From Olleya sp. YS (GTDB taxonomy: Bacteria > Bacteroidota > Bacteroidia > Flavobacteriales > Flavobacteriaceae): 64,000 bases of DNA. The stretch spans positions 2,020,001-2,084,000 of the forward strand of contig NZ_CP121685.1 of NCBI RefSeq assembly GCF_029760915.1. The letters run 5' to 3'. The first letter of the stretch is position 1. The number at the start of each line of letters is the position of its first letter. A model generated the notes under the pieces. That model ran no database searches, was not told where the DNA came from, and saw only the letters and a list, made by a program, of their open reading frames with translations. The translations under genes were made by a program, and so were the position numbers. Of the stretch, positions 9,294 through 17,599 are shown in pieces.

Positions 9294-10352
9294 ACTTCTG
9301 TAGACATCAGCATACTGCAGTGCTGCGGTATTCCAATTAAAACTTAACGCACGTTTTATGTAAGCTTCAGTGTATTCTGGTTTGTTAGTTTCAAATTGAT
9401 GCATGCCTTTCTCAAAAACTGAAGCCATATCTTTTGCATCAAAATTGTCCCAATAAAACGCTTTGTCTCCACCAATTTCTGGTAGAGAGGTTAAATTAGA
9501 TAAAAACACAGGTTTTCCAAATCGCATAGCCTCAATAGGAGGTATTCCAAAACCTTCGAGCAACGACGGAAATACAAATGCAGTACACTGTTGAAAATAA
9601 TACTGTTTTTCTTCAGTATTTAGTTTGCCTAACAAATGCACACGCGTTTTAGTGTTTGTTTTCTCAATAGCATTTACTAAAGTTGTTGTAGCATAATTAC
9701 CTGAAGCATCTCCAGCTAAAACCAAATCAAAATCTGGTAAATACTCTAGCATTTGTACTAATGTATGTACGTTTTTTCGTTTGGTTAATCCACCAATAAA
9801 AAATAAATATGGTCGTTTAGTTACTGGCTTTATTGATGTATTATTTAAATCTAATACTTCTGTTAACGGATTACCATTGTGTATAACATATTCTGGAACC
9901 TTTGGTACATCAAAATATTGATGTGTTGATGCTTTTGCAAATTCAGAAATGTACGTTATGGCGCTACTTCTATTAAGTTTGTCTATAAAACGTTTGTTAG
10001 TGTTGTGGTTTAAATCACTTGAGACTTCACTTATAAAATTGACATCATGTACAGTTAAAACGTATGGGATTTTATGATAAGGTTCAATCTTTATATTTTG
10101 GTTTAGACTATGCCAAACATCGTATTTTTTTCTTATTCTAAACAAAGGATGTCTAGATAAAGACTTGTATGTTTTATAGTTAAAATAGTCGCTAAATTCG
10201 TCTTTTAATGCAGAGGTATCTTTAGCATGCAATGTCATTTTAAAATCTGTAATATTGGCATGATGTAACCCTTTAATTAAATGATAATTAAATTGTCCAA
10301 AACCATTAAATTGGTTTTTAATATTATGAGATTCTAAAAAAACCTGTTGCAT
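9285..10352 (-). CDS. Glycosyltransferase family 4 (group 1)
   Basis: A 355-aa GT-B retaining glycosyltransferase. Near residue 190 the C-terminal Rossmann domain opens with PYLFFIGGLTKRKN, and the donor-binding EX7E motif is LLEGFGIPPIEAMRFGKP at about 263-280. The N-terminal acceptor domain has LTVHDVNFI and YISEFAK. It likely acts at the inner-membrane cytoplasmic face in building the LPS core or O-glycan. It is placed directly (0-base gap) after the GT2 gene at 10353. Confidence 0.9.
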   Translation of the reverse strand: MQQVFLESHNIKNQFNGFGQFNYHLIKGLHHANITDFKMTLHAKDTSALKDEFSDYFNYKTYKSLSRHPLFRIRKKYDVWHSLNQNIKIEPYHKIPYVLTVHDVNFISEVSSDLNHNTNKRFIDKLNRSSAITYISEFAKASTHQYFDVPKVPEYVIHNGNPLTEVLDLNNTSIKPVTKRPYLFFIGGLTKRKNVHTLVQMLEYLPDFDLVLAGDASGNYATTTLVNAIEKTNTKTRVHLLGKLNTEEKQYYFQQCTAFVFPSLLEGFGIPPIEAMRFGKPVFLSNLTSLPEIGGDKAFYWDNFDAKDMASVFEKGMHQFETNKPEYTEAYIKRALSFNWNTAALQYADVYRSLL

Positions 10353-11099
10353 TTAATCTATATTTCTGTACATAGTCCAAAGCTGAATATAACGTTTAAA
10401 TACCGAAAACGCATGCACGTAACTAATTATAAAACCCTCTTTACCATCTAAAAAACCTAAACGCAAAAAATATTGATGCATAAAACGATACCAAGGTCTA
10501 AACAAAAAATGATATAAATTTGGACGTACATTTTTTTTGTATAACGCTTCGGCTTGTAATTTACTGTATAGACTTAATTTTTCATTATAACTATCAAAAT
10601 CCTTATACGTTTGATGATTAACGTGTTGTTTTAAAAGACCAATTTTAGCAGAAGTTTCTATAGCTTCATGGACTAGTTTTCCATTGTATTTACAATAGTT
10701 TTTATCAAATAAACGCACTGCAATATCAGTTTGAAAACCACTATATTTAATACGTTTTCCCATAAAATGAAAATCGCGCTTTACTCTAAAAGCTTTTTCT
10801 TTAGGGTTGGATTGTACAGTGGTGATAATCTCTTCAGCTAATGCTTCAGGAATCATTTCATCTAAATCAAAAAAGGTGACCCAATCATGTTTTGCTAAAC
10901 TCATTGCGTAATTTTTTTGAGAAGAAAAATTATCAAATTTTCGTTTAACAAAAGTTACATTATGTTGTTTAGCAAGTGCTTCCGTATTATCTGTGCTGTA
11001 GGAGTCTACAATAATAATTTCATCTGCAAAAGACAAGCTTTTAATATAGCGTTCTATATTATCTTCTTCGTTATATGTAATAGCTAAAGCGCTTATCAT
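10353..11099 (-). CDS. Glycosyltransferase family 2, WaaE/KdtX-like
   Basis: A 248-aa GT2 enzyme. ISALAITYNEEDNIERYIKSL and IIIVDSYSTDNTE, followed by DEMIP, are the blocks of the WaaE/KdtX lipooligosaccharide beta-1,4-glucosyltransferase group. The open frame extends 12 codons upstream, but a -7 promoter box (11123-11130) sits in that extension, so I start at the ATG at 11099. A paralog lies at 11972-12709. A role in LPS inner-core assembly is inferred from family and context. Confidence 0.88.
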   Translation of the reverse strand: MISALAITYNEEDNIERYIKSLSFADEIIIVDSYSTDNTEALAKQHNVTFVKRKFDNFSSQKNYAMSLAKHDWVTFFDLDEMIPEALAEEIITTVQSNPKEKAFRVKRDFHFMGKRIKYSGFQTDIAVRLFDKNYCKYNGKLVHEAIETSAKIGLLKQHVNHQTYKDFDSYNEKLSLYSKLQAEALYKKNVRPNLYHFLFRPWYRFMHQYFLRLGFLDGKEGFIISYVHAFSVFKRYIQLWTMYRNID

Positions 11100-11122
11100 G
11101 CTATAGAAAGTCAGATTTTTGG

Positions 11123-11130
11123 CAAATATA
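11123..11130 (-). promoter_or_regulatory. Flavobacterial -7 promoter box
   Basis: TATATTTG on the minus strand, 23 bases before the ATG at 11099 of the GT2 gene. It forms a divergent pair with the plus-strand box at 11145. Confidence 0.5.
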
Positions 11131-11144
11131 ACCATTAGGCTTTA

Positions 11145-11152
11145 TATATTTG
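11145..11152 (+). promoter_or_regulatory. Flavobacterial -7 promoter box
   Basis: TATATTTG on the plus strand, 27 bases before the GTG start of the polysaccharide deacetylase gene. Confidence 0.5.
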
Positions 11153-11179
11153 TGTGCAGAGTATTCAATTTAAAACAAC

Positions 11180-11899
11180 GTGCCAAAACTTCCTATTTTA
11201 ATGTATCATAGTGTAACCACTCAATCTAGTAAGAGTCGTGGTTTAACTATTGATGTCCAAAAGTTAGAAGAGCAACTGTTGTTTTTAAAATCTGAAGGCT
11301 ATACCACACTTCATTTTAAAGATTTACAGCAGTTTAGTTCTGCTAAAGACTTTCCGGGAAAAGCGGTGATTATAACGTTTGATGATGTGTATGTCAATCA
11401 GTTAGAATTGGCTTATCCATTGTTTGTAAAGCACCATTTAAAAGCATGTTTTTACATACCGTTTAAATATGTTGGAGGTGTAAATACTTGGGATGAAGGT
11501 GTAGAACCTATAATGTCTGTTGCACAATTACAGTCTTTAGACAGTGAAGTAATCGAACTTGGTTTACACAGTTTTGCGCATCAACGTTATGATCAACTAT
11601 CTCTTGAAGCCATACAAAAAGACTTTGATTTATGTAAAGATTTTATAGTCGAAAATAAGCTAGATATCAATAATACATTAGCGTATCCTTATGGAAAATA
11701 CCCAAAAGCAGGAGAGGAGCAACATGCTTTTTTTAAGTGTTTAAAAGAAAATAATATTGCTTATGGTTTACGTATTGGAAATAGAGTGAATAGATTTCCG
11801 TTTAAAAATCATTACGAAATACAACGTTTAGATATTAAAGGAGAGGATAGTTTGAAAACGTTTAAGCGCAAGTTGAAGAAGGGGAAGCGTTTATTTTAG
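11180..11899 (+). CDS. Polysaccharide deacetylase (NodB homology, CE4) family protein
   Basis: A 239-aa CE4-type domain without signal peptide. ILMYHSV opens the domain, the metal/catalytic TFDD motif reads IITFDDVYVN near residue 76 (the usual TFDDG has Val in place of Gly), GLHSFAHQRY supplies the HxxxH pair, and LAYPYGKY is motif 3. The start is a GTG; the only nearby ATG falls inside the conserved ILMYHSV strand and would truncate it. It probably removes N-acetyl groups from a glycan made by the surrounding transferases. Confidence 0.87.
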   Translation: MPKLPILMYHSVTTQSSKSRGLTIDVQKLEEQLLFLKSEGYTTLHFKDLQQFSSAKDFPGKAVIITFDDVYVNQLELAYPLFVKHHLKACFYIPFKYVGGVNTWDEGVEPIMSVAQLQSLDSEVIELGLHSFAHQRYDQLSLEAIQKDFDLCKDFIVENKLDINNTLAYPYGKYPKAGEEQHAFFKCLKENNIAYGLRIGNRVNRFPFKNHYEIQRLDIKGEDSLKTFKRKLKKGKRLF

Positions 11900-11971
11900 T
11901 TAAAAGTTTAAAAGTAGGAGTTTTGATTGTTTTTCCCTTTTCCCTTTTCTCTAATCCCTAATACCTAACTA

Positions 11972-12709
11972 CTATTTAATCCCTCTCTGTAACAACATCA
12001 ACTTTACATATCTAGAAAATACACCATAAGCATTAATACTAGCAACTGCTAATCCAGGAATCCCATCCATAAACCCACGACGTAAAATATAGCTACTAAA
12101 AAAACGATAAAAGGGTTTAAAAGCTAAATGAAAATAGTTTGCTTTTTTTCCTTTTTTTAGTAGTTGCTCTGCCTGAAACCAAGCGTAGCTATCCTTTTTG
12201 CTTATATAATGCAGTAAACCTTTGTAGGTAAAGTGCAGTACTGGGTTTTTAAGTTGTCCAATGGTACCTTCAACAATTAATTTTTCGTGTACCAATCCTT
12301 CAAATTTACAGTTGTCACGTTTAACTAATCTAGTAACGTTGTCACTATGGTTATACAAAAACCGATTCATATAAAAATGCGGAAAATTAAGCTTGTAACC
12401 AGCATGTTTGTTGCTGTCCATTGCTGCTATAATTTCTTGCTTTAAGGCGTTTGGGATACGCTCGTCAGCATCAATAAACAAAATCCATTCGCCTGTTGCA
12501 TATTGTAACGCATGATTTTTCTGATTCGAAAAATTATCAAATTTACGGGATAACACTTGACAATTGTAACGTTCTGCAATCTCAACTGTTTTATCAGTAC
12601 TCATAGAGTCCACTACAATAATTTGATCTGCAAAACGTACAGAACGTAAGGCATTTTCAAGGTAGTTTTCCTCATTATAAGTAGGAATAATAACAGTTAG
12701 TGTTTTCAT
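11972..12709 (-). CDS. Glycosyltransferase family 2, WaaE/KdtX-like
   Basis: A 245-aa paralog of the gene at 10353-11099 (shared LTVIIPTYNEENYLENAL, IIVVDSMSTDKTVE, FDNFSNQKN, DADERIP and a C-terminal FKPFYRF block). Both carry the complete GT2 nucleotide-binding segment and the Asp-rich motif. It is convergent with the deacetylase gene across a 72-base AT-rich gap, and has its own promoter at 12725. The presence of two such enzymes suggests a core oligosaccharide with two similar linkages; that is inference. Confidence 0.88.
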   Translation of the reverse strand: MKTLTVIIPTYNEENYLENALRSVRFADQIIVVDSMSTDKTVEIAERYNCQVLSRKFDNFSNQKNHALQYATGEWILFIDADERIPNALKQEIIAAMDSNKHAGYKLNFPHFYMNRFLYNHSDNVTRLVKRDNCKFEGLVHEKLIVEGTIGQLKNPVLHFTYKGLLHYISKKDSYAWFQAEQLLKKGKKANYFHLAFKPFYRFFSSYILRRGFMDGIPGLAVASINAYGVFSRYVKLMLLQRGIK

Positions 12710-12724
12710 TTAAAACGTAAAGTG

Positions 12725-12732
12725 CAAATTTA
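12725..12732 (-). promoter_or_regulatory. Flavobacterial -7 promoter box
   Basis: TAAATTTG on the minus strand, 15 bases before the ATG at 12709. Confidence 0.5.
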
Positions 12733-12786
12733 CATTAATAATTTTAGCTTAAAAAAATCTAAGTGTATCAATACCTGAAATAGTCT

Positions 12787-12794
12787 TATCTTTG
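12787..12794 (+). promoter_or_regulatory. Flavobacterial -7 promoter box
   Basis: TATCTTTG, 22 bases before the ATG at 12817 of the GT2/GT7-like gene. Confidence 0.5.
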
Positions 12795-12816
12795 TAGCCA
12801 ATAAAATATCAATTAA

Positions 12817-13644
12817 ATGAGTGGTTTACCTATTACTGTTATCATTAGTACTTACAATTCTGAAGCATGGCTTGCCAAAGTTTTAGAAAGCTACAAGCAT
12901 CAAGATTATGAAAATTTTGAAGTGATTGTTGCAGATGATGGGTCGCGTGAAACAACCAAAGACTTAATTGATAGTTTTCGTGAAGATTATCCTGTAAACT
13001 TGCGTCATATATGGCATGAGGATAAAGGGTACAGACGACAGGAGTTGTTAAATAAGTGTATTGTACAAACAGAACACGACTATATTTTAATGACAGATGG
13101 TGACTGTATAGCACGAAAAGACTTTGTATCTACACATGCTAAATATGCTGAGAAAGGCTACTTTCTATCTGGTGGGTATTTAAAACTAGATATGCCAACT
13201 AGCGAAGTCATTTCATTAAAAGATATCGAAAACGAAAATTGCTTTAATACCGATTGGTTAAAAAAGAATGGTAGTGTTAGTTTTAAAAATGCTTTAAAAA
13301 TAAATGTAAGTGGTATTTTAGCTGATGTACTAGATACTGTGACACCAACAGGAGCTACGTTTAATAACTGTAATTCTAGTGCTTGGAAAGACGATTTAAT
13401 CGCTATAAATGGTTATGATGAGCGTATGCAGTATGGTGGACCAGATCGCGAGTTAGGTGAGCGTTTGTTTAATTATGGCATCAAGTCTAAACAAATTAGA
13501 CATAAAGCTATTGTACTTCATTTAGATCATCCCAGAGGTTATAAAACAAAGGAATCTTTAGATCGTAATTTAGCCATTAGAAAAAACGTAAAAGACAACA
13601 AGGTGGTTAAAACACCATATGGTATTGAGAAGTTAAAGGATTAA
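12817..13644 (+). CDS. Glycosyltransferase family 2 with C-terminal galactosyltransferase-like (GT7C) domain
   Basis: 275 aa. The N-terminal GT-A part has ITVIISTYNSEAWLAKVL and VIVADDGS, with the metal-binding DGDCIA near residue 90. The C-terminal part has NCNSSAWKDD, then GGPDRELGERL, the arrangement seen in chondroitin-polymerase-like and beta-1,4-galactosyltransferase-like proteins. The start follows a promoter box by 22 bases. Its stop shares four bases with the stop of the convergent methyltransferase. Confidence 0.88.
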   Translation: MSGLPITVIISTYNSEAWLAKVLESYKHQDYENFEVIVADDGSRETTKDLIDSFREDYPVNLRHIWHEDKGYRRQELLNKCIVQTEHDYILMTDGDCIARKDFVSTHAKYAEKGYFLSGGYLKLDMPTSEVISLKDIENENCFNTDWLKKNGSVSFKNALKINVSGILADVLDTVTPTGATFNNCNSSAWKDDLIAINGYDERMQYGGPDRELGERLFNYGIKSKQIRHKAIVLHLDHPRGYKTKESLDRNLAIRKNVKDNKVVKTPYGIEKLKD

Positions 13645-14213
13645 GACTTTTTATAAACACCAATCTTCCAATACCTCATTTTTTCATTGGTTTTAATTGT
13701 TGTAAAATCGATTTTTTCAAGGTTTTCAAAATATTCCCAACAACCATGTCCTTCTCTAAAGATCGATACTATTAATATCCCGTTATTCTTAAGTTTTGCT
13801 AATAGTCTATCTAAAACTTTTCTTTTTTCCGATTCTTGAACATAATAAAATGCTTCATTTAAGATAATAATATCAACTTTTTTTGGTGGAATAAATGTAT
13901 GAAGGTCAGCAACTATAAAGTCGGTTTTAGGATAATGTTTTGATTGTGCTTTGGCAATAGATACTTTAGAAAAATCTACTCCTAAAAAAGAATTAAAATG
14001 CTCTCTTTCTAAATAGTTATTTAAAACACCTTCACCACAACCTAAATCAAGAATTGTAGGTGTTTCTGTTCCATAAGATGTCATAAACTTAATAATAGTA
14101 AGATACCTTTCAGCTTCAATAGGTTTTTTTAAGCTCTCCCAACGTCCGTTTTTGTATTGCTTGTTCCAACGTTGCTTTCTGCGCCAATTATGAAATCTAT
14201 TTATAATATTCAT
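13641..14213 (-). CDS. Class I SAM-dependent methyltransferase
   Basis: A 190-aa methyltransferase with the glycine-rich SAM loop ILDLGCGEGVLNNYL near residue 55 and a motif II/III region IIILNEAFYYV near 115. Its ATG overlaps the TGA of the GT9 gene (ATGA at 14210-14213), so the two are translationally coupled. Methylation of a glycan or lipid intermediate is the likely role given the locus. Confidence 0.87.
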   Translation of the reverse strand: MNIINRFHNWRRKQRWNKQYKNGRWESLKKPIEAERYLTIIKFMTSYGTETPTILDLGCGEGVLNNYLEREHFNSFLGVDFSKVSIAKAQSKHYPKTDFIVADLHTFIPPKKVDIIILNEAFYYVQESEKRKVLDRLLAKLKNNGILIVSIFREGHGCWEYFENLEKIDFTTIKTNEKMRYWKIGVYKKS

Positions 14214-15274
14214 AATAAATGGGTATTTAAAAAAGCATCTAATTTAGGGATAATCATCTCTGGCGTCAATTGCTTATACATATAGCTTGGATCTTCTTCA
14301 ATTTTACGACGCTCTTCTCTATCTGTTGAAAATAAATCCGGTTTTTCTTCTAGTAAATGAATTGATGTGTGTGTTTTTCCATCTTCAAAACTTGCCCAAT
14401 GTTCTTTTAAAACATAAGGTGAAAATATGGTAAACGTTGGTTTACCTAATGCTTTAGCAATATGTACTATACCACCTTCATTACCTACTAGTAATTTGCA
14501 CTTATTCATTAGCGTGATAAATCCTCTAATACTATCTTCATAAATATCAATAATAATGTTGTCTTTATTTTGACACTGCTCATAAATATGCAATGCATCT
14601 TCTTTTTGATGTGGTGCATAATTAAACAGCACATTTACATCAAAGGTTGAGGTAATATGGTCTATTAACTTCACAATATAATCGTATGGCATTGATTTTT
14701 GTGGAGTACTACCTAAAATACCTAGCATAATGGCAGGTTTATCGTACTTATCTAGTCTATTGTATTGTTGTTCTTTTTCGGTTAAAACAATACGTGGATG
14801 ATAATCTATTTGGTCTTGTGGTAACGGAAAAAAGGTGTTAAACATATGGACTCTGTCCTCGATTGCTTTCCCACAATAATGGGTTTTTTCTTCTAAAAAC
14901 GGAACGGTGTGTGTGTAAAATTTAAACCAGGGATTTTTGCCACGTTTTTGAAACCCAATACGCATTTGTGCACCAGAAAAATAACAAATAATACGACTTT
15001 GAAGCTTGGAATACGGATCAAAAATAATGTCATAATTAGTCTTTTTTACACGACTAATTAGCTGTTTTAAATTTAAGATTTGTTTTAATTCTTTCTCGTT
15101 TATTGCAATAATATTATCGATATTCGGATTATTCTCAATGACACCAACCGTATAGTCATAGACTAAAAAATCTATTTGGCTGTCAGGATAAACGGTTTTC
15201 ATGTTTTGTGCTATAACAGAAGCTATAAGCACATCTCCAATTCGTTTATTTTGTATAACAAGAATTTTTTTCAT
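14210..15274 (-). CDS. Glycosyltransferase family 9 (heptosyltransferase-like)
   Basis: A 354-aa GT-B enzyme of the ADP-heptose:LPS heptosyltransferase family. The N-terminus KKILVIQNKRIGDVLIAS holds the conserved Asp of GDxL, and GNEGGIVHIAKALGKPTFTIFSPY near residue 270 is the donor-binding block. I use the ATG at 15274 rather than the longer frame from 15301, because the extra nine codons come from a small inverted-repeat element (15278-15299). It marks this locus as LPS core biosynthesis. Confidence 0.9.
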   Translation of the reverse strand: MKKILVIQNKRIGDVLIASVIAQNMKTVYPDSQIDFLVYDYTVGVIENNPNIDNIIAINEKELKQILNLKQLISRVKKTNYDIIFDPYSKLQSRIICYFSGAQMRIGFQKRGKNPWFKFYTHTVPFLEEKTHYCGKAIEDRVHMFNTFFPLPQDQIDYHPRIVLTEKEQQYNRLDKYDKPAIMLGILGSTPQKSMPYDYIVKLIDHITSTFDVNVLFNYAPHQKEDALHIYEQCQNKDNIIIDIYEDSIRGFITLMNKCKLLVGNEGGIVHIAKALGKPTFTIFSPYVLKEHWASFEDGKTHTSIHLLEEKPDLFSTDREERRKIEEDPSYMYKQLTPEMIIPKLDAFLNTHLL

Positions 15275-15277
15275 CGT

Positions 15278-15299
15278 AATTCCTGCAATTACAGGAAGC
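15278..15299. repeat. Small inverted repeat, degenerate intergenic element
   Basis: AATTCCTGCAATTACAGGAA carries a TTCCTG...CAGGAA inverted repeat just upstream of the GT9 start. It resembles the degenerate copies at 19743, 55937 and 57199. Confidence 0.35.
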
Positions 15300-15378
15300 A
15301 TATTAAAATATTTATTGCTTTTAAGGACTATACCGCAAAATATAATTTTATCGGCTTTTATTAAAATTTAGTTTAATA

Positions 15379-15386
15379 TATCTTTG
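15379..15386 (+). promoter_or_regulatory. Flavobacterial -7 promoter box
   Basis: TATCTTTG, only 13 bases before the proposed ATT start at 15400 and 127 bases before the in-frame GTG at 15514. The position supports translation beginning near 15400. Confidence 0.5.
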
Positions 15387-15399
15387 AACAATCACTAAA

Positions 15400-16167
15400 A
15401 TTAAAATTATTATATACTGTCATCCAAAATATCAGCATCTAAAAGAACAACTTTTAAATATAATTTCAACGTTTGAAACCTCTGGAGAGGCAGTAACTGT
15501 TGGACAGCGTAACGTGATTAAATCTTTTGAGATTGACGGTTTAAAACTTAATGTAAAATCGTTTAAAGTCCCAAATGCGTTCAATAGTTTGGTTTATAAA
15601 TGCATACGACCAAGTAAAGCTAAGCGTTCTTTTCAGTATGCTAGTAGGTTGATAGATTGTGGAATTTCAACGCCTTTTCCAATTGCTTACATAGAAAACA
15701 CGACTGCTTTTGGATTAAAAACTAGCTATTATATTAGTCAGCATATCGATTATGATTTTGAGTTTAGAGAGTTAATTCACAAACCACAATTTCCAGAACG
15801 CAATATCATATTAAAACAATTTGCTGCGTTCACGTTTAAATTACATGAAAACAACATAAATTTTTTAGACCATTCTCCAGGAAATACATTAATTACTAAA
15901 GACGATTCAGATTATAAATTTTATTTAATAGATTTAAACCGCATGCGTTTTGAAACAATGACCTTTGACAAACGCATGCATAACTTTAGACGCTTATGGT
16001 TATCCAAAACTATGATTAAAGTCATTGCTGAAGCTTACGCAAAACTATATAATAAGTCTTATAAAGAAACTCATGACTTAATGTTGAAGCATAGCAGAGC
16101 ATTTCAATTAAAAATTAATAGTAAAAAGTTAAGACGTAGCGGACGAAAGATGCGATTTAGTAAGTAG
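15400..16167 (+). CDS. Lipopolysaccharide (Kdo/InaA-type) kinase-like protein, apparent ATT start
   Basis: A 255-aa protein with a small-kinase fold resembling Kdo/WaaP-type LPS kinases: KRFKVPN-type strand (here KSFKVPNAFN), RSFQYASRLIDCGI, and a catalytic-loop-like LDHSPGNTLI followed by YLIDLNRMRF, where Asp and Asn take the metal positions. The first ATG/GTG/TTG is the GTG at 15514, which falls inside a conserved-looking stretch (GQRNVIKSFEIDG). The frame is open and protein-like back to 15391 (CHPKYQHLKEQLLNII). I therefore propose an ATT start at 15400; ATT codons at 15406 or 15409 are alternatives. It probably phosphorylates the Kdo or core sugar. Confidence 0.7.
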   Translation: MKIIIYCHPKYQHLKEQLLNIISTFETSGEAVTVGQRNVIKSFEIDGLKLNVKSFKVPNAFNSLVYKCIRPSKAKRSFQYASRLIDCGISTPFPIAYIENTTAFGLKTSYYISQHIDYDFEFRELIHKPQFPERNIILKQFAAFTFKLHENNINFLDHSPGNTLITKDDSDYKFYLIDLNRMRFETMTFDKRMHNFRRLWLSKTMIKVIAEAYAKLYNKSYKETHDLMLKHSRAFQLKINSKKLRRSGRKMRFSK

Positions 16168-16206
16168 AAAGAAGTTTAAAGTAAAAAGTAAGTAGAATAT
16201 AGTATG

Positions 16207-16246
16207 CAGTCTTCAGTCAAGATTAAATACTGCTAACTGAAGACTG
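16207..16246. repeat. Inverted repeat element in a convergent gap
   Basis: CAGTCTTCAGT at 16207-16217 is perfectly complementary to ACTGAAGACTG at 16236-16246, with an 18-base loop. It lies between convergent genes and could act as a weak bidirectional terminator or be a remnant of a small dispersed palindromic element. Confidence 0.5.
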
Positions 16247-16262
16247 ATTACTACCAACTTAT

Positions 16263-17078
16263 TTATACTGCCACATCATACTCACGTAACGCATCATTTA
16301 AAGACGTCTTCTTATTAGTACTTTCTTTACGTTTTCCAATAATTAAGGCACAAGGGACTTGATATTCTCCTGCAGCAAATTGTTTCGTGTAACTTCCTGG
16401 TATGACTACAGATCTTGCAGGTACGCGACCTTTCATTTCTATTGGTTCAGGACCAGTTACATCTATAATTTTTGTGCTCATAGTTAACACCACGTTAGCA
16501 CCTAAAACCGCTTCTTTTTCAACATGAACACCTTCAACAACTATACAACGTGAGCCTATAAAAGCACCATCTTCAATAATTACAGGAGACGCTTGTAAGG
16601 GTTCTAAAACACCACCAATACCAACACCACCAGATAAGTGTACATTTTTACCAATTTGTGCACAACTACCTACGGTAGCCCAAGTATCTACCATGGTTCC
16701 TTCATCCACATAAGCACCAATATTGACATAACTAGGCATTAAAATGGTGCCAGCAGATATGTAAGCACCATGACGAGCAACTGCGTTTGGCACAACTCTA
16801 ATTCCTTTAGACTCATAACCTCTTTTTAAAGGGATTTTATCGTGATACTCAAAAATACCAGCTTCTAAAGTTTCCATTTTTTGGATAGGGAAGTACAACA
16901 CTACTGCTTTTTTAACCCACTCGTTAACTTGCCAACCTGAAGTTGTAGGTTCTGCAACACGCAATTTACCTGAATCTAATAGATTAACCACTTCTCTAAT
17001 AGCTTCAATAGTTTTTGTATTAGTTAATAGCTCTCGGTTTTCCCAAGCGTTTTCTATAGTTTGTTGTAATTCTGTCAT
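16263..17078 (-). CDS. dapD: 2,3,4,5-tetrahydropyridine-2,6-dicarboxylate N-succinyltransferase
   Basis: Succinyl-CoA-dependent step of the lysine/meso-diaminopimelate pathway. The 271-aa protein has an N-terminal helical part with SGKLRVAEP and a left-handed parallel beta-helix of hexapeptide repeats from about residue 105 (YISAGTILMPSYVNIGAYVDEG) to 215. Active-site blocks DEGTMVDTWATVGSCAQIG and GGVGIGGVLEP are intact. Family length is normal. It is divergent from ruvX, with promoter boxes for both in the 102-base gap. Confidence 0.96.
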   Translation of the reverse strand: MTELQQTIENAWENRELLTNTKTIEAIREVVNLLDSGKLRVAEPTTSGWQVNEWVKKAVVLYFPIQKMETLEAGIFEYHDKIPLKRGYESKGIRVVPNAVARHGAYISAGTILMPSYVNIGAYVDEGTMVDTWATVGSCAQIGKNVHLSGGVGIGGVLEPLQASPVIIEDGAFIGSRCIVVEGVHVEKEAVLGANVVLTMSTKIIDVTGPEPIEMKGRVPARSVVIPGSYTKQFAAGEYQVPCALIIGKRKESTNKKTSLNDALREYDVAV

Positions 17079-17096
17079 ATCAATATTAATTTAGGA

Positions 17097-17104
17097 CAAA
17101 TATA
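17097..17104 (-). promoter_or_regulatory. Flavobacterial -7 promoter box
   Basis: TATATTTG on the minus strand, 18 bases before the dapD ATG. Confidence 0.5.
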
Positions 17105-17159
17105 ATTCGTAAAAATTAAAATATGGCACAATATTTAAGGTGTTAAGGTTATAAAACTA

Positions 17160-17167
17160 TAAATTTG
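17160..17167 (+). promoter_or_regulatory. Flavobacterial -7 promoter box
   Basis: TAAATTTG, 13 bases before the ruvX ATG. Confidence 0.5.
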
Positions 17168-17180
17168 CAGAAAATTTAAT

Positions 17181-17591
17181 ATGGCTCGCATTTTAGCAAT
17201 AGATTACGGAAAAGTAAGAACAGGATTAGCAGTAACAGACGAGCTGCAAATCATTGCGTCTGGCTTAACCACAGTTAAAACCAAAGAGCTAATTACATTT
17301 TTAAAAGACTATCTAAGTAAAGAGGACGTTGAGTTATTTTTAGTGGGAGAACCAAAACAAATGGATAACACACCTAGCGAAAGTGAAGTGTTAATCAAAC
17401 CATTTTTAAGTCAACTACAGATGTTTTTTCCAAACGTACCTGTAAAACGAGTGGACGAGCGTTTTACCTCTAAAATGGCAACACAAACTTTAATAGATAG
17501 TGGATTAAAGAAAAAACAAAGACAAAATAAAGCGCTTTTGGATGAGGTTAGTGCAACCATCATTTTACAGAGCTATCTTTATAATCAATAG
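17181..17591 (+). CDS. ruvX: Holliday junction resolvase-like RuvX (YqgF)
   Basis: A 136-aa RNase H-fold nuclease. The three acidic motifs are present: ILAIDYGKVRTGLAV at the N-terminus, VDERFTSKMA near residue 95, and LLDEVSATIILQSYL near the C-terminus. Members are implicated in pre-16S rRNA maturation and Holliday junction resolution. It heads a plus-strand run; def follows 8 bases downstream. Confidence 0.94.
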   Translation: MARILAIDYGKVRTGLAVTDELQIIASGLTTVKTKELITFLKDYLSKEDVELFLVGEPKQMDNTPSESEVLIKPFLSQLQMFFPNVPVKRVDERFTSKMATQTLIDSGLKKKQRQNKALLDEVSATIILQSYLYNQ

Positions 17592-17599
17592 TAAATAAT

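Noticed and set aside
12845-13114. Minus-strand 89-aa frame inside the GT2/GT7-like gene
   Set aside because: Shadow of a well-supported glycosyltransferase; composition is not protein-like.
15514-16167. Kdo-kinase-like gene beginning at GTG 15514
   Set aside because: This would remove 38 residues of coding-like sequence that follow directly on a promoter box.
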